Of a DNA stretch of 64,000 nucleotides, positions 9,677-19,540 are shown one piece after another. Origin of the DNA: Burkholderiales bacterium (GTDB lineage: Bacteria > Pseudomonadota > Gammaproteobacteria > Burkholderiales > Casimicrobiaceae); contig JABTUF010000001.1 of the NCBI GenBank assembly GCA_015075645.1, positions 620,001-684,000 on the forward strand. Reading direction: 5' to 3'. How positions within the stretch are numbered: position 1 is the first letter of the stretch; every line of letters starts with the position of its first letter. The notes below the pieces were generated by a model, which searched no databases, was not told where the DNA came from, and worked only from the letters and a program-made list of their open reading frames with translations. Position numbers and translations under genes: made by a program.

Positions 9677-10825
9677 TCATGCGGGATAACCGGACAGGAG
9701 CCGCCGGTTCTCGTAGTCGATGCGCAGCAGGATCGCGATCGCCACCGCGTTCGCGACGATGCCGGAGCCGCCGAACGACAGCAGCGGCAGCGTGAGGCCT
9801 TTCGTGGGCAGCACGCCCATGTTGACGCCGATGTTGATGAACGCCTGGAAACCGATCCACAGGCCGATGCCCTGGGCGGTCAGCGCGGCGAACGGCCGCT
9901 CGAGCCGCACCGCCTGTCGCCCGATCGCCCACGACCGGAACAGGATCCAGGCGAAGAGCGCGAGCACGACCGCGACGCCGGCGAACCCCAGTTCCTCCGC
10001 GATGACCGCGAGCAGGAAATCGGTGTGCGCCTCGGGCAGGTACAGGAGCTTCTCCACGCTCGCACCGAGCCCCACGCCGGTCATCTCGCCGCGGCCGAAC
10101 GCGATGAGCGAGTGCGAGAGCTGGTAGCCCTTGCCGAGCGGATCCGACCAGGGATCGAGAAACGTCGTGAGCCGCTGCAGCCGGTAGGGCGCGGCGATGA
10201 GGATCGCTCCGAGCGCGAACGGCAGCAGGGCGGAGAGTCCGACGAACAGGCGCCAGTCGAGCCCCCCGAGGAACAGGATGCCGAAGCCGATCGCGAGGAT
10301 CACCACGAATGCGCCGAAGTCCGGCTCGAGGAGCAGCAGACCCCCGATCGCCACCATCGTCGCGAACAGCGGCGCGAAGCCGCGCATGATCGTCTGGCGC
10401 AGCGGTTGGCGCGCGTGCAGGAACGCCGCCTTGCGCACCGCGTAGCTCGCCGCGTAGAGCACGACCGCGAGCTTCATGAACTCGGAGGGCTGGACGTTGA
10501 CGACGACGAGCGAGAGCCACCGGCGCGATCCGTTCACGCTGCGGCCGATGCCGGGCACGAGCACGAGGACGAGCAGCGCGATGCCGCCGACGAAGAGCCA
10601 GGGCGCGAGCGCCTGCCATGCCCTGACCGGCACCTGGTACGCCAGCAGCGCGACGAGAAGTCCGATCGCGACGAAGGCTCCGTGCCGCGCGAGGTAATAC
10701 CACGAACGGTGCCCGGTCTGCGCGGAAGCCTCCGCCATCGCGATCGACGCCGAGTACACCATCACGAGGCCGATCGCGGCGAGGACGAGCGCGGCCCACG
10801 CGAGCGAGGCGTCGTATGCGAGCAT
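9677..10825 (-). CDS. ftsW: septal peptidoglycan polymerase FtsW (SEDS)
   Basis: FtsW (382 aa) is the SEDS glycosyltransferase that polymerises septal glycan together with FtsI. About ten hydrophobic segments are visible. Hallmarks are GIGRSVNGSRRWLSL, QPSEFMKLA, LLLEPDFGAFVV (with the family Asp), HTDFLLAVIAEELGF and the C-terminal LPLLSFGGSGIVAN. Start ATG 10825 is used; a GTG at 10840 in frame is possible. The gap of 142 bp to murD holds an open frame in phase, so a longer N-terminal tail cannot be ruled out. Confidence 0.96.
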   Translation of the reverse strand: MLAYDASLAWAALVLAAIGLVMVYSASIAMAEASAQTGHRSWYYLARHGAFVAIGLLVALLAYQVPVRAWQALAPWLFVGGIALLVLVLVPGIGRSVNGSRRWLSLVVVNVQPSEFMKLAVVLYAASYAVRKAAFLHARQPLRQTIMRGFAPLFATMVAIGGLLLLEPDFGAFVVILAIGFGILFLGGLDWRLFVGLSALLPFALGAILIAAPYRLQRLTTFLDPWSDPLGKGYQLSHSLIAFGRGEMTGVGLGASVEKLLYLPEAHTDFLLAVIAEELGFAGVAVVLALFAWILFRSWAIGRQAVRLERPFAALTAQGIGLWIGFQAFINIGVNMGVLPTKGLTLPLLSFGGSGIVANAVAIAILLRIDYENRRLLSGYPA

Positions 10826-10967
10826 CGTGCGCGGTTTCACCTGCGGGCCGGTGAAACCGAACAGCGAACGCGCCGCCGCGAGGGTTCCGGCCGACGGCCG
10901 CGCGCGGACGGTGCGCGCGGGCGCACCGGCGCCGGCCAGCGCGCGCGGTACCGTGTGCCCGTCGAGC

Positions 10968-12347
10968 CTACGCACGCCACGCCCCCTTCGCCCGCGCGCG
11001 CACCAGTGCGCCGAAGCGCTCACCGCGCTCCTCGTAGTTCGCGAACTGGTCGAGGCTCGCGCAGGCCGGCGACAGCAGCACGACGTCGCCCGGGCGCGCG
11101 AGCGCGAAGGCGCGTTCGACCGCGGCGTCGAGCGTGCCGACGGTCGCGACCGGCGGGCGTGCGCCGGCGAGTCCGTGCGCCACGTCCCGTGCGTCGCGTC
11201 CGATCAGGAGCACCGCGCGGCAGTGCGCGTCGACCGCGTCCTTCAGCGCCGAGAAGCCCTGACCCTTGCCTTCGCCTCCGGCGATCAGCACGACCGGCGC
11301 GTCGATGCCGCGAAGCGCGACCTGCGTCGCCGCGACGGTCGTCGCCTTGGAATCGTTGACGAACACGACGCCGTTCGCCTCGCCGACCCGCTCGGTCCGG
11401 TGCGGCAGGCCGCGGAACGCGCGCAGGGCATCGGTCACCGGCTTCAGGATCCGCGCGACCGACGACACGAGCGCGAGCGAGGCCAGCGCGTTCTGCGCGT
11501 TGTGGCGGCCGGGCAGCGAGAGCGAGGCCGCCGGGACGATCAGTTCGCCGCCGCGCGCGAGCCACGCCCCGTCGGCGCGCTCGACCATCCCCCACTCCTC
11601 CTCGGACTGCGGCACCGAGGCGCCGAACGTCTGCACGGTGGCGCCGGGGCGGCGCATCAGGCGCACGATCGGGTCGTCGCGGTTGATGAGCTGCACGCGC
11701 GCACCGTTGAAGATGCGCGCCTTCGCGGCCGCGTAGTCCGCGATCCCGGCGTAGCGGTCGAGGTGGTTCGCCGTGACGTTCAGCACCGTCGCCACCGACG
11801 GCGCGAGGCTCGTGACCGTCTCGAGCTGGTAGCTCGACAGCTCGAGCACGAAGAGTTCCGGCCAGGGCGCGCCGGCCTCGATCGAGGCGAGCACGTCGAG
11901 CACCGCCTCGCCGATGTTGCCCGCCACGCTCGTCGCGAGGCCGGCCGCGCGCGCGAGTTCGCCGGTGAGCGCGGTCGTGGTCGTCTTGCCGTTGGTGCCG
12001 GTGATCGCGACGAGTTTCTGCCCGGGCGGCAGTTCGCGCGCGAAGAGTTCGACGTCGCCCGCGAGGTCGGCGCCGCCGGCGACGGCCTCCTCGATCGCGG
12101 GCTGGTCCTTCGGCACTCCGGGACTGATCGCGACGAGGTTCGCGCCCGCGAGCGTCGTCGGGGTGACCGGACCGGTTTCCAGCGCGACGCCGGGCAGCTC
12201 AGCCGCGAGGCGATCGGCCTGCGGCGGGTGCGCGCGCGTGTCGGCGACGCGCACTTCCGCCCCGCGCCGCGCGAGCCAGCGCGCCATCGACAGACCGGAG
12301 GTGCCGAGTCCGAGCACGACCGCCCTCTGCCCGCGGTAGTCGGTCAT
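10968..12347 (-). CDS. murD: UDP-N-acetylmuramoylalanine--D-glutamate ligase
   Basis: MurD (459 aa) adds D-Glu to UDP-MurNAc-L-Ala in the cytosol. The N-terminal LGLGTSGLSMARWLARRG, the ATP loop [50 protein letters not shown] and the C-terminal LLSPACASLDQFANYEERG are all family motifs. ATG 12347 has a strong GGGAGG Shine-Dalgarno 7 nt upstream, used to set the start. It lies between mraY and ftsW as expected. Confidence 0.97.
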   Translation of the reverse strand: MTDYRGQRAVVLGLGTSGLSMARWLARRGAEVRVADTRAHPPQADRLAAELPGVALETGPVTPTTLAGANLVAISPGVPKDQPAIEEAVAGGADLAGDVELFARELPPGQKLVAITGTNGKTTTTALTGELARAAGLATSVAGNIGEAVLDVLASIEAGAPWPELFVLELSSYQLETVTSLAPSVATVLNVTANHLDRYAGIADYAAAKARIFNGARVQLINRDDPIVRLMRRPGATVQTFGASVPQSEEEWGMVERADGAWLARGGELIVPAASLSLPGRHNAQNALASLALVSSVARILKPVTDALRAFRGLPHRTERVGEANGVVFVNDSKATTVAATQVALRGIDAPVVLIAGGEGKGQGFSALKDAVDAHCRAVLLIGRDARDVAHGLAGARPPVATVGTLDAAVERAFALARPGDVVLLSPACASLDQFANYEERGERFGALVRARAKGAWRA

Positions 12348-12438
12348 CGGGCCGCCTCCCGCCGTTCCGCGCCGATGCCGGCGTCGCACCCTCCCGCGAC
12401 GGCGCGGGCGGGTGCGCAGCGGTCCGGTCGGGCGGCGC

Positions 12439-13590
12439 TCATCTCAACTTCAGCGTCGAGAGGCCGAACAGCACGAGCAGCATCGTCACGATCCAGAACC
12501 GGACGACGACCTGGTTCTCCTTCCAGCCCTTGAGTTCGTAGTGGTGGTGGATCGGTGCCATGCGGAAGACACGCCTGCCGGTCAGCTTGAACGACGCGAC
12601 CTGCACGATCACCGACAGCGTCTCGACGACGAACACGCCGCCCATGACGAACAGCACGATCTCCTGGCGGACGATGACCGCGATCGCGCCGAGCGCCGCG
12701 CCGAGCGAGAGCGCGCCGACGTCGCCCATGAACACCTCGGCCGGGTACGCGTTGAACCACAGGAAGCCGAGTCCGGCGCCCGCGATCGCGCCGCAGATCA
12801 CCGCGAGTTCGCCCGCGCCGGCGATCAGCGGGAACTGCAGGTAGCGCGCGAAGATGGCGTTGCCCGATACGTAGGCGAAGACGCCGAGGGCGGCGCCGAT
12901 CATCACCGTCGGCATGATCGCGAGGCCGTCGAGGCCGTCGGTGAGGTTCACCGCATTGCTCGTGCCGACGATCACGAACCAGGTCAGAACGATGAAGCCC
13001 CACACGCCGAGCGGGTAGCTCACCGACTTGAAGAACGGCACGATCAGGTCCGCCTTCGGCGAGAGTTCGCCGGCGAAACCGCTCTTCGCCCAGCCCGCGA
13101 GCTGGGTCCAGGTCTGCGCGGTGTCGGGCGCCGACACCGCGAAAGCGAGGTAGACCGCCGCGACGAGCCCGATCGCCGCCTGCCAGAGGAGTTTCGCGCG
13201 CGCGGAGAGGCCCTTCGGATTGCGGTGGACCACCTTGCGATAGTCGTCGACCCAGCCGATCGCGCCGAACCCGACGATCACCAGCAGCACGACCCACACG
13301 AACCGGTTGCCGAGGTCGCCCCACAGGAGCGTGGTGATCGCGATCGAAACGATGATGAGCGCGCCGCCCATCGTCGGCGTGCCGGCCTTCGTGAGGTGGG
13401 TCCGGGGACCGTCGTCGCGCACCGACTGGCCGATCTTCATGCGCTGGAGCCACGCGATCATGCGCGGCCCCACGACGAACGAGATCACGAGCGCCGTCAT
13501 GCACGCGAGCACGGCGCGCAGCGTCAGGTACCCGAACACGTTGAACGCCCGGACGTCCTTCGCGATCAGTTCGGTGAGCCACAGCAGCAT
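12439..13590 (-). CDS. mraY: phospho-N-acetylmuramoyl-pentapeptide transferase
   Basis: MraY (383 aa) is the polytopic inner-membrane enzyme that makes lipid I by moving phospho-MurNAc-pentapeptide to undecaprenyl phosphate. About ten hydrophobic segments are seen, with [25 protein letters not shown] (the DD pair), [13 protein letters not shown] and [15 protein letters not shown] carrying the catalytic aspartates, and the HHHYELKGW loop near the C terminus. ATG 13590 shares one base with the murF stop (TGATG), suggesting coupling. Length is typical of betaproteobacteria. Confidence 0.97.
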   Translation of the reverse strand: MLLWLTELIAKDVRAFNVFGYLTLRAVLACMTALVISFVVGPRMIAWLQRMKIGQSVRDDGPRTHLTKAGTPTMGGALIIVSIAITTLLWGDLGNRFVWVVLLVIVGFGAIGWVDDYRKVVHRNPKGLSARAKLLWQAAIGLVAAVYLAFAVSAPDTAQTWTQLAGWAKSGFAGELSPKADLIVPFFKSVSYPLGVWGFIVLTWFVIVGTSNAVNLTDGLDGLAIMPTVMIGAALGVFAYVSGNAIFARYLQFPLIAGAGELAVICGAIAGAGLGFLWFNAYPAEVFMGDVGALSLGAALGAIAVIVRQEIVLFVMGGVFVVETLSVIVQVASFKLTGRRVFRMAPIHHHYELKGWKENQVVVRFWIVTMLLVLFGLSTLKLR

Positions 13591-14963
13591 CAGTGGACTC
13601 CCGCGGCGACCGTCTCGCCCAGTACCGCGGCGACGACGCGTTCCATCCGCATGAATCGCGACCCCTTGACGAGGATCGTCGTCTGCCCGCTCGCGGCGGA
13701 AACCACCGCGGCGCAGAGCGCGTCGACGTCCGCGTGCCAGCGCGCGCCCGTGCCGAAGGCCTCGACGGAGAGCCTCGCCTGCGGTCCCATGGCCTCGAGC
13801 CGATCGATGCCCCGCTCGCGCGCGTACGCGCCGACTTCGCGGTGGAACGCCGGGCCCTCCACGCCGACCTCGCCCATGTCGCCCAGCACGAGCCAGCGTT
13901 CGCCGCCGGCACGCGCGAGCACGTCGATCGCCGCGCGCACCGAGTCGGGATTCGCGTTGTAGCTGTCGTCGATCACCAGCGCGCCGGAACTCGCGCGCCG
14001 CGACACGAGGCGCCCCGCGGCCGGATGGAACGCGGCGAGCCCGCGCACCACCGCATCGAGACCGGCTCCCGCGGCGAGCGACGCCGCGGTGGCCGCGAGG
14101 GCGTTGCGCGCCATCGGCTCGCCGGGGACCGGGACGCGCGCGTCGACCGGTCCGGCCCAGGTCCGGATCGCGAGCACGCTGCGGTCCGCCGCGAACGAGG
14201 CGTGCGCCGACACGTCCGCCGGCGCGTGCAGCGCGAACGTGCGCACCGATGCTCCGGCGGCCGTCGCGGCGCGCCGCCACAGATCGCAGGCGGGATCGTC
14301 GGCGTTGAGCACCGCCATGCCACCCCTGCGGAGCGCGAGCACCGCATCGGCGTGTTCGGCGGCCACGGCGTCGACGTCCGCCATGAACTCCTGGTGTTCC
14401 CGCTGCGCGTTGTTGACGACCACGATCGTCGGCGCGGCGATCGCGGCCAGCACGCGGGTCTCGCCGCGGTGGTTCATGCCCAGTTCGACGACCGCGACGC
14501 GGTGGTCGCTGCAAAGGCGCAGGAGCGTCAACGGCAGGCCGATCGCGTTGTTGAAGTTGCCGGTCGTCGCGAGGACGCCTTCGAGGCCGAACGCCGCGCG
14601 AAGGATCGACGCGGCCATCTCCTTCACCGTCGTCTTGCCGTTGCTGCCCACGACGACGACGACCGGCAGGTCGAACCGCGCTCGCCACGCCGCGGCGAGC
14701 GCCCCGAGCGCGGCGAGCGGATCGTCGACTTCGATGACCGGGCCGGCGAACGCGCCGCGGCCCGCCGCGACGAGCGCCGCGACGGCGCCGCGCTCGAACG
14801 CGCTGGCGACGAAGTCGTGGCCGTCGAACCGTTCGCCGGAAAGGGCCACGAACAGGTCCCCCGGCTCGACCGCGCGCGAGTCGGTGGTGACGCGCGCGAA
14901 CCGTGGGTTCGCGCCGACGACCCGGCCGTTCACGGCGGCGGCGGCGGCAGCGAGGTCCATCAT
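13590..14963 (-). CDS. murF: UDP-MurNAc-tripeptide--D-Ala-D-Ala ligase
   Basis: MurF (457 aa) adds D-Ala-D-Ala to complete the cytosolic pentapeptide. [19 protein letters not shown] is the N-terminal uridine-binding pattern, [17 protein letters not shown] the ATP loop, [11 protein letters not shown] the central motif, and [15 protein letters not shown] and LGDMGEVG the C-terminal ones. The start ATG at 14963 overlaps the murE TGA (ATGATG) and has a GGAG 8 nt upstream; ATG 14960 and 14975 are alternatives. Product and substrate fit the adjacent ddl and murE. Confidence 0.96.
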   Translation of the reverse strand: MMDLAAAAAAVNGRVVGANPRFARVTTDSRAVEPGDLFVALSGERFDGHDFVASAFERGAVAALVAAGRGAFAGPVIEVDDPLAALGALAAAWRARFDLPVVVVVGSNGKTTVKEMAASILRAAFGLEGVLATTGNFNNAIGLPLTLLRLCSDHRVAVVELGMNHRGETRVLAAIAAPTIVVVNNAQREHQEFMADVDAVAAEHADAVLALRRGGMAVLNADDPACDLWRRAATAAGASVRTFALHAPADVSAHASFAADRSVLAIRTWAGPVDARVPVPGEPMARNALAATAASLAAGAGLDAVVRGLAAFHPAAGRLVSRRASSGALVIDDSYNANPDSVRAAIDVLARAGGERWLVLGDMGEVGVEGPAFHREVGAYARERGIDRLEAMGPQARLSVEAFGTGARWHADVDALCAAVVSAASGQTTILVKGSRFMRMERVVAAVLGETVAAGVH

Positions 14964-16426
14964 GGCTCGCTCCATCCGGCGAGCGCGTCCTCGGCGGCGA
15001 GCGCGTCGGAGAACGCGCGGCGCTCGCCGCCGACCTCCTGCCAGGACTCGTGGCCCTTGCCGGCCACCAGGACCACGTCGCCGCGCTTCGCCGCGTGCAC
15101 CGCCCCCTGGATCGCGGCATCGCGGTCGAGTTCGATCGTCCAGCGGCGGTGGCCCGCGTCGGCGAGGCCCTTCGCGACCGCGGCGGCGATCGCCCCGGCG
15201 TCCTCGTAGCGCGGGTTGTCGTTGGTGATGACCACGCGGTCGGCGAGTCCGCCGGCGATGCGTCCCATCTGCGGCCGCTTGCCCGGATCGCGGTCGCCGC
15301 CGCAGCCGAACACGCAGACGAGCTCGCCGCCCGGCGGCACGACCGGACGCAGCGCCGTGAGGACCTTCTCCAGCGCATCGGGCGTGTGCGCGTAGTCGAT
15401 CACGACCATCGGGCGTCCGTCCCCGCCGTGGCGCTCCATGCGCCCGGGCGGCGGCGCGAGGCGCGCGAGCGCGGCGAGCGCGGCGTCGAACTCGACTTCG
15501 CTCGCGAGCAAGGCGCCGAGCGTGGCGAGCAGATTCGAGACGTTGAACGCGCCGACCACCGCCGTGTCGACGAAGCCGCGGCCCCACGGCGTTGCCACGC
15601 CGAGCGAGTAACCGCGCGGCCCTGCGGCGATCCCGGTGGCCGCCACGTCGGCGTTCGCGAGGCCGTAGGACAGCACACGCGCGCCGCGACCGCGCGCCTC
15701 GTCGATCAGGCGCTGGCCGAACGCGTCGTCGGCGTTGATCACCGAGCACGCGAGCCCCGGCCACGAGAACAACCTCGACTTGACCTCACCGTACGCGGCC
15801 ATCGTGCCGTGGTGGTCGAGGTGGTCGCGCGTGAGGTTGGTGAACACGGCGAGATCGAAGGTCGCGCCGTTCACGCGCCCCTGTTCGAGGCCGATCGAAC
15901 TCACCTCCATCGCGACGGCCTTCGCGCCGCCGTCGCGGAAGCGGGCGAGGGTCTCGTGGAACGTCGCGGCGTCGGGCGTCGTGTTCGCCGCGGGCGCGAG
16001 CGCGCCGACGAATCCGATGCCGAGCGTGCCGATCACGCCGCAGCGGCGCCCGGCGCCGTCGAGCGACTGTGCGATCCACTGCGAGGTCGTGGTCTTGCCG
16101 TTGGTGCCGGTGACGCCGACCATCCACAGGTCGCGCGACGGCCGGCCGAACACCTCGTTCGCGATCGAGCCCAGCTTGCCGGCGAGCCCTTCGACGCCCG
16201 CGTTCGCGACCGCCCACCCGTCGTTCCAGCGGAAATTGCGCGACTCCCACAGCACCGCGGACGCGCCGCGCGCGATCGCATCGGGGATGAACGCGCGGCC
16301 GTCGACGCGCGTGCCCGGCCAGGCGGCGAACGCGTCGCCGGCGCGCAGGTCGCGGCTGTCAGAACTCACGCGGTGCGGCATGGCACCCAGGCGCGCGAAC
16401 AGCGCGGCGGTGTCGAAGGCGACCAT
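14960..16426 (-). CDS. murE: UDP-MurNAc-Ala-Glu--meso-DAP ligase
   Basis: MurE (488 aa) adds the third stem residue. [14 protein letters not shown] begins the protein, [16 protein letters not shown] is the ATP loop, and [14 protein letters not shown] follows. The motif [10 protein letters not shown] (DNPR) is the known determinant for meso-diaminopimelate rather than lysine, so a Gram-negative DAP-type wall is expected. The start ATG 16426 is 5 bp after the ftsI stop; the stop overlaps murF. Confidence 0.97.
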   Translation of the reverse strand: MVAFDTAALFARLGAMPHRVSSDSRDLRAGDAFAAWPGTRVDGRAFIPDAIARGASAVLWESRNFRWNDGWAVANAGVEGLAGKLGSIANEVFGRPSRDLWMVGVTGTNGKTTTSQWIAQSLDGAGRRCGVIGTLGIGFVGALAPAANTTPDAATFHETLARFRDGGAKAVAMEVSSIGLEQGRVNGATFDLAVFTNLTRDHLDHHGTMAAYGEVKSRLFSWPGLACSVINADDAFGQRLIDEARGRGARVLSYGLANADVAATGIAAGPRGYSLGVATPWGRGFVDTAVVGAFNVSNLLATLGALLASEVEFDAALAALARLAPPPGRMERHGGDGRPMVVIDYAHTPDALEKVLTALRPVVPPGGELVCVFGCGGDRDPGKRPQMGRIAGGLADRVVITNDNPRYEDAGAIAAAVAKGLADAGHRRWTIELDRDAAIQGAVHAAKRGDVVLVAGKGHESWQEVGGERRAFSDALAAEDALAGWSEP

Positions 16427-16431
16427 CGTCC

Positions 16432-18192
16432 TCAGGTCTCCTCGCGCAACTCGTCCTCGGCCGGGACGACGATCACGTTGTCGACCGGCGCGTCGGTCGG
16501 CGTGCCGAGCAGGCGCAGCGCAGCGCCGGTCACCGACGAGAACACCGGCGCCGCGACGGCGCCGCCGTAGTAGCGGCCGGCCGACGGCTCGTCGATCATC
16601 ACGGCGACGACGATGCGCGGATCGGAAACCGGTGCGAACCCGACGAACGAGCTCACGTAGCGGTCGGCCGCGTAGCCGCGGCCTTCCAGCTTGTGCGCGG
16701 TGCCCGTCTTGCCGGCGACCCGGTAGCCCGCGACCTGCGCGCGCGGCGCGGTGCCCCCCGGCTGCACCGCCATCTCGAGCATGCGCCGCACCGCCAGCGC
16801 GGTCTCGCGCGACATCGCCTGGCGGCCGGTCACCGGGGCGCCGGTCTTCATCAGCGTCGCGGGCACGAGTTCGCCGCCGGTCGCGAACACCGTGTACGCG
16901 CGGGCGAGCTGCACCAGGTTGACCGAGATGCCGTGGCCGTAGCTGATCGTCGCCTGCTCGATCGGCTTCCAGCTCTTCGCCGCGCGCAGGCGCCCGCTCA
17001 CCTCGCCCGGGAACCCGGTTCCGGGAGCCGAACCGAAGCCGACCTCCGCGAGTTCGCGCCACAGCGTCTCGGCCGGAAGCTTCAGCGCGATCTTCGCCGC
17101 GCCGACGTTCGACGACTTCTGGATCACCTGCTCGACCGTCAGCGTGCCCGCGGGGTGCGCGTCGTGGATCGTGTTCGAGCCGATCGTGAGCGTGCCGCCG
17201 CCGGTGTCGATCGGCGTTTCCGGACGTACCGCGCCGGCCTCGAGCGCCGCGGCGATCGCGAACGGCTTCAATGTCGAGCCCGGCTCGAACACGTCGGTCA
17301 GCGCGCGGTTGCGCATGCGCTCGCGCGAGGTCCGCTCGCGCGCGTTCGGGTTGTAGGTCGGCCAGTTCGCGAGCGCGAGGATCTCGCCGGTGTGCACGTC
17401 GAGGATGACGAGGCCGCCGGCCTTCGCCTTGTTCGCCTCGACCGCCGCCTTGAGTTCCCGGAACGCGAGGTACTGCAGTCGCGAGTCGAGCGACAGCGCG
17501 AGGTCGCGGCCCTCCTGCGGCCTGCGAATCGAGGCGACGTCCTCGACCGCCTCGCCGCGCCGGTTGATGATCACCCGCCGGCTGCCGGGAATCCCGGCGA
17601 GCCAGCCCTGCTGCGCGAGTTCGATGCCTTCCTGGCCGGCGTCGCGGTCGCCGGTGAAGCCCAGCACGTGGCTCGTCACCTCGCCGCCGGGGTAGAAGCG
17701 GCGATACGCGCTCTCCTCGTTCAGCCCCTTGATTCGCAGCGCGAGGGCCCGCTCGGCGACCTCGGGCGAGACGAGCTTCGCGACGTAGACGAAGTCGTCG
17801 TTCGCGCCGACGCGCGCCTTGAGCGACGCGGGTTTGAGGTCGAGCACGCGCGCGAGCTTCGCCGCTTCCGCGTCCGACATCTCGAGCTGCGCGGGAAACG
17901 CCCACAGCGATTTCACCGGTGTCGACACGGCGAGCAATTCCCCGTTGCGGTCGACGATCCGGCCGCGATGGGCCGGAAGTTCGAGGTCGCGCGAGTAGCG
18001 CGCCGCGCCGCGTTCCTGCAGGAAGGCGTTGTCGATCCACTGCAGATAGACCGAGCGCCCGGCGAGCACCGCGAACGCGAGCGCCAGCGCGCCGAACAGG
18101 AGCGCGGCGCGGCCGCCGGGGATCGACGGCGACTCGCCGGTGCGCGCTCCGGCGCGCGCGCGCCGACGCGGGAGCGCGGCGGCCGCGCTCAT
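16432..18192 (-). CDS. ftsI: septal transpeptidase FtsI (PBP3)
   Basis: FtsI (586 aa) is the class B penicillin-binding protein that crosslinks septal peptidoglycan with FtsW. A basic N terminus (PRRRARAGAR) is followed by one membrane anchor (about 28-46), the RGRIVDRNG pedestal motif and the transpeptidase domain with catalytic STLK (S306), SSN (360-362) and KTGT (495-498). ATG 18192 overlaps the ftsL TGA (ATGA). All active-site residues are intact. Confidence 0.97.
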   Translation of the reverse strand: MSAAAALPRRRARAGARTGESPSIPGGRAALLFGALALAFAVLAGRSVYLQWIDNAFLQERGAARYSRDLELPAHRGRIVDRNGELLAVSTPVKSLWAFPAQLEMSDAEAAKLARVLDLKPASLKARVGANDDFVYVAKLVSPEVAERALALRIKGLNEESAYRRFYPGGEVTSHVLGFTGDRDAGQEGIELAQQGWLAGIPGSRRVIINRRGEAVEDVASIRRPQEGRDLALSLDSRLQYLAFRELKAAVEANKAKAGGLVILDVHTGEILALANWPTYNPNARERTSRERMRNRALTDVFEPGSTLKPFAIAAALEAGAVRPETPIDTGGGTLTIGSNTIHDAHPAGTLTVEQVIQKSSNVGAAKIALKLPAETLWRELAEVGFGSAPGTGFPGEVSGRLRAAKSWKPIEQATISYGHGISVNLVQLARAYTVFATGGELVPATLMKTGAPVTGRQAMSRETALAVRRMLEMAVQPGGTAPRAQVAGYRVAGKTGTAHKLEGRGYAADRYVSSFVGFAPVSDPRIVVAVMIDEPSAGRYYGGAVAAPVFSSVTGAALRLLGTPTDAPVDNVIVVPAEDELREET

Positions 18193-18473
18193 CGGGGAGC
18201 TCCGCGAACGGCGGGCATCGCGACGACCTCGACGCGCCCGGGCCCGGGCACCTGCAGCCGCAGCTGTTCGCGCGCGATCTTCTCGACCCGCGCGGGCATC
18301 GACCACGTGGACTGCTCGAGCTGGAGCTGCCCGTACTCGATCTCGAATGCGCGGGCGCGCGCCTGCTCGCGCTCGAGTTCGACGAAGAGCTTGCGCGCCT
18401 GATGGCGCGAGGCGACGAGCGACACGGCGCAGGCCACGAGGATCGCCAGCAGCACGAGGTTCACCCGAGTCAT
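18189..18473 (-). CDS. ftsL: cell division protein FtsL
   Basis: FtsL (94 aa) is a small bitopic membrane protein of the FtsQLB complex. One hydrophobic helix (about 3-20) is followed by a periplasmic leucine/glutamate-rich coiled coil (QARKLFVELEREQARARAFE...) and the LQLEQSTWS and VEKIAREQLRLQVP pattern. It overlaps rsmH upstream and ftsI downstream by ATGA. The bases just upstream of its ATG (GGGGGGAT) belong to a repeated 24-mer, so the ribosome-binding region is inside that repeat. Confidence 0.92.
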   Translation of the reverse strand: MTRVNLVLLAILVACAVSLVASRHQARKLFVELEREQARARAFEIEYGQLQLEQSTWSMPARVEKIAREQLRLQVPGPGRVEVVAMPAVRGAPR

Positions 18474-19540
18474 GACGATCCCCCCGAAGCGCGCTGCGCG
18501 CGCCTCCCCCCGGGGGGCTCGCGTCCTCGGGGCGGCCCGTCGGACGCGGATCCCCCCGAAGCGCGCTGCGCGGACGGCCAGTCGGCGGGCAGCGCGCCCG
18601 CGGTGCGGCGCGCGACCCTCAAGGTGGCGCTCCGCGCGCGCGGATTCGCGTCGCACTCGTCGGCCGAGGGCCGGATCGCGCGCCCGACCGGGGCGAGCGG
18701 GGGCACCGGCAGGTCGGAGTGCGCGATCGGAACGCGCGCGAGCCGCGGATCGCCGCCGTACGGGGCCGAGGCGCGTGCGATGAAGCGCTTGACGATCCGG
18801 TCCTCGAGCGAGTGGAAGCTGATCACGGCGAGGCGGCCGTCATGGCAAAGCCGCGCGGCCGCGCGCGGCAGCACACGCTCGAGTTCGGCGAGTTCTTCGT
18901 TCACGGCGATCCGAAGGGCCTGGAACGTGCGCGTGGCCGGATCCTGACGCCAATCACTCCGCGTGCGCGCGCCGACGGCTTGCGCCACGATCGCGGCCAG
19001 TTCGCGTGTGGTCGCGATGGGCCGGACCGAGCGAGCCGCAACAATCGCTCTTGCAATCGGTTGAGCAAGCCGTTCTTCACCATGGTCGCGGATGACCTCC
19101 GTCAGTTCGCGCAGCGACGCGCGCGCGAGGAACGCGGCGGCCGGTTCCCCCGCGTCGGGATCCATGCGCATGTCGAGCGGGCCGTCGTGCCGGAACGAGA
19201 AGCCGCGCGCGGGCGTGTCGATCTGCGGCGAACTGATGCCGAGATCGAGGAGCACGCCGTCGACGCGATCGATCGCGAGCGCGTCGAGCACATCGTCGAG
19301 CGCCGAGAAACGCGCGCGCCGGAACACGAGGCGGACGTCGCCGATCGAGGCCGCCGAGCGCTCGGCTTCGGGATCGCGGTCGATCGCGACCACGCGTCCC
19401 CGCGCGCCGAGGCGCGCGAGGATCGCGCGGGTGTGTCCGCCGCGCCCGTAGGTGGCATCGACGTACACGCCGTCGGGGCGGAGCGAGAGCGCGACGACCG
19501 ACTCTTCGAGAAGGACGCTGACGTGATTTCCATGCGGCAT
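18470..19540 (-). CDS. rsmH: 16S rRNA (cytosine1402-N4)-methyltransferase
   Basis: RsmH/MraW (356 aa) methylates C1402 of 16S rRNA using SAM. VSVLLEESVVAL, DATYGRGGHTRAILARLG (SAM site), LLDLGISSPQID, GFSFRHDGPLDMRMD, and SFHSLEDRIVKRF are intact, and the usual end is NPRARSATLRVARR. A further 44 residues follow, low in complexity and containing AQRASGGS twice; E. coli RsmH (313 aa) lacks such a tail. The tail is encoded by a repeated GC-rich element. ATG 19540 shares its first base with the mraZ stop (TGATG). Confidence 0.96.
   Translation of the reverse strand: MPHGNHVSVLLEESVVALSLRPDGVYVDATYGRGGHTRAILARLGARGRVVAIDRDPEAERSAASIGDVRLVFRRARFSALDDVLDALAIDRVDGVLLDLGISSPQIDTPARGFSFRHDGPLDMRMDPDAGEPAAAFLARASLRELTEVIRDHGEERLAQPIARAIVAARSVRPIATTRELAAIVAQAVGARTRSDWRQDPATRTFQALRIAVNEELAELERVLPRAAARLCHDGRLAVISFHSLEDRIVKRFIARASAPYGGDPRLARVPIAHSDLPVPPLAPVGRAIRPSADECDANPRARSATLRVARRTAGALPADWPSAQRASGGSASDGPPRGREPPGGRRAQRASGGSS
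18477..18572. repeat. pair of identical 24-mers with central CCCCCCGGGGGG palindrome
   Basis: The same 24 bases (GATCCCCCCG followed by AAGCGCGCTGCGCG) occur at 18477-18500 and 18549-18572, with a 12-bp palindrome at 18506-18517 between them. The whole lies inside the 3' end of rsmH. It resembles a REP-like intergenic element that has been absorbed into coding sequence; that identity is inference. Confidence 0.75.

Noticed and set aside
12439..15378. 979-aa frame looking like a fusion ending in MraY
   Set aside because: Only the last part (from 13590) encodes MraY; the earlier part is a shadow of murF in another frame, and murF stops at TGA overlapping the mraY ATG.
18472..18783. Plus-strand ORF over the rsmH repeat
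   Set aside because: Arises from the GC-rich repeat; no start signal and no homology; antisense to RsmH motifs.
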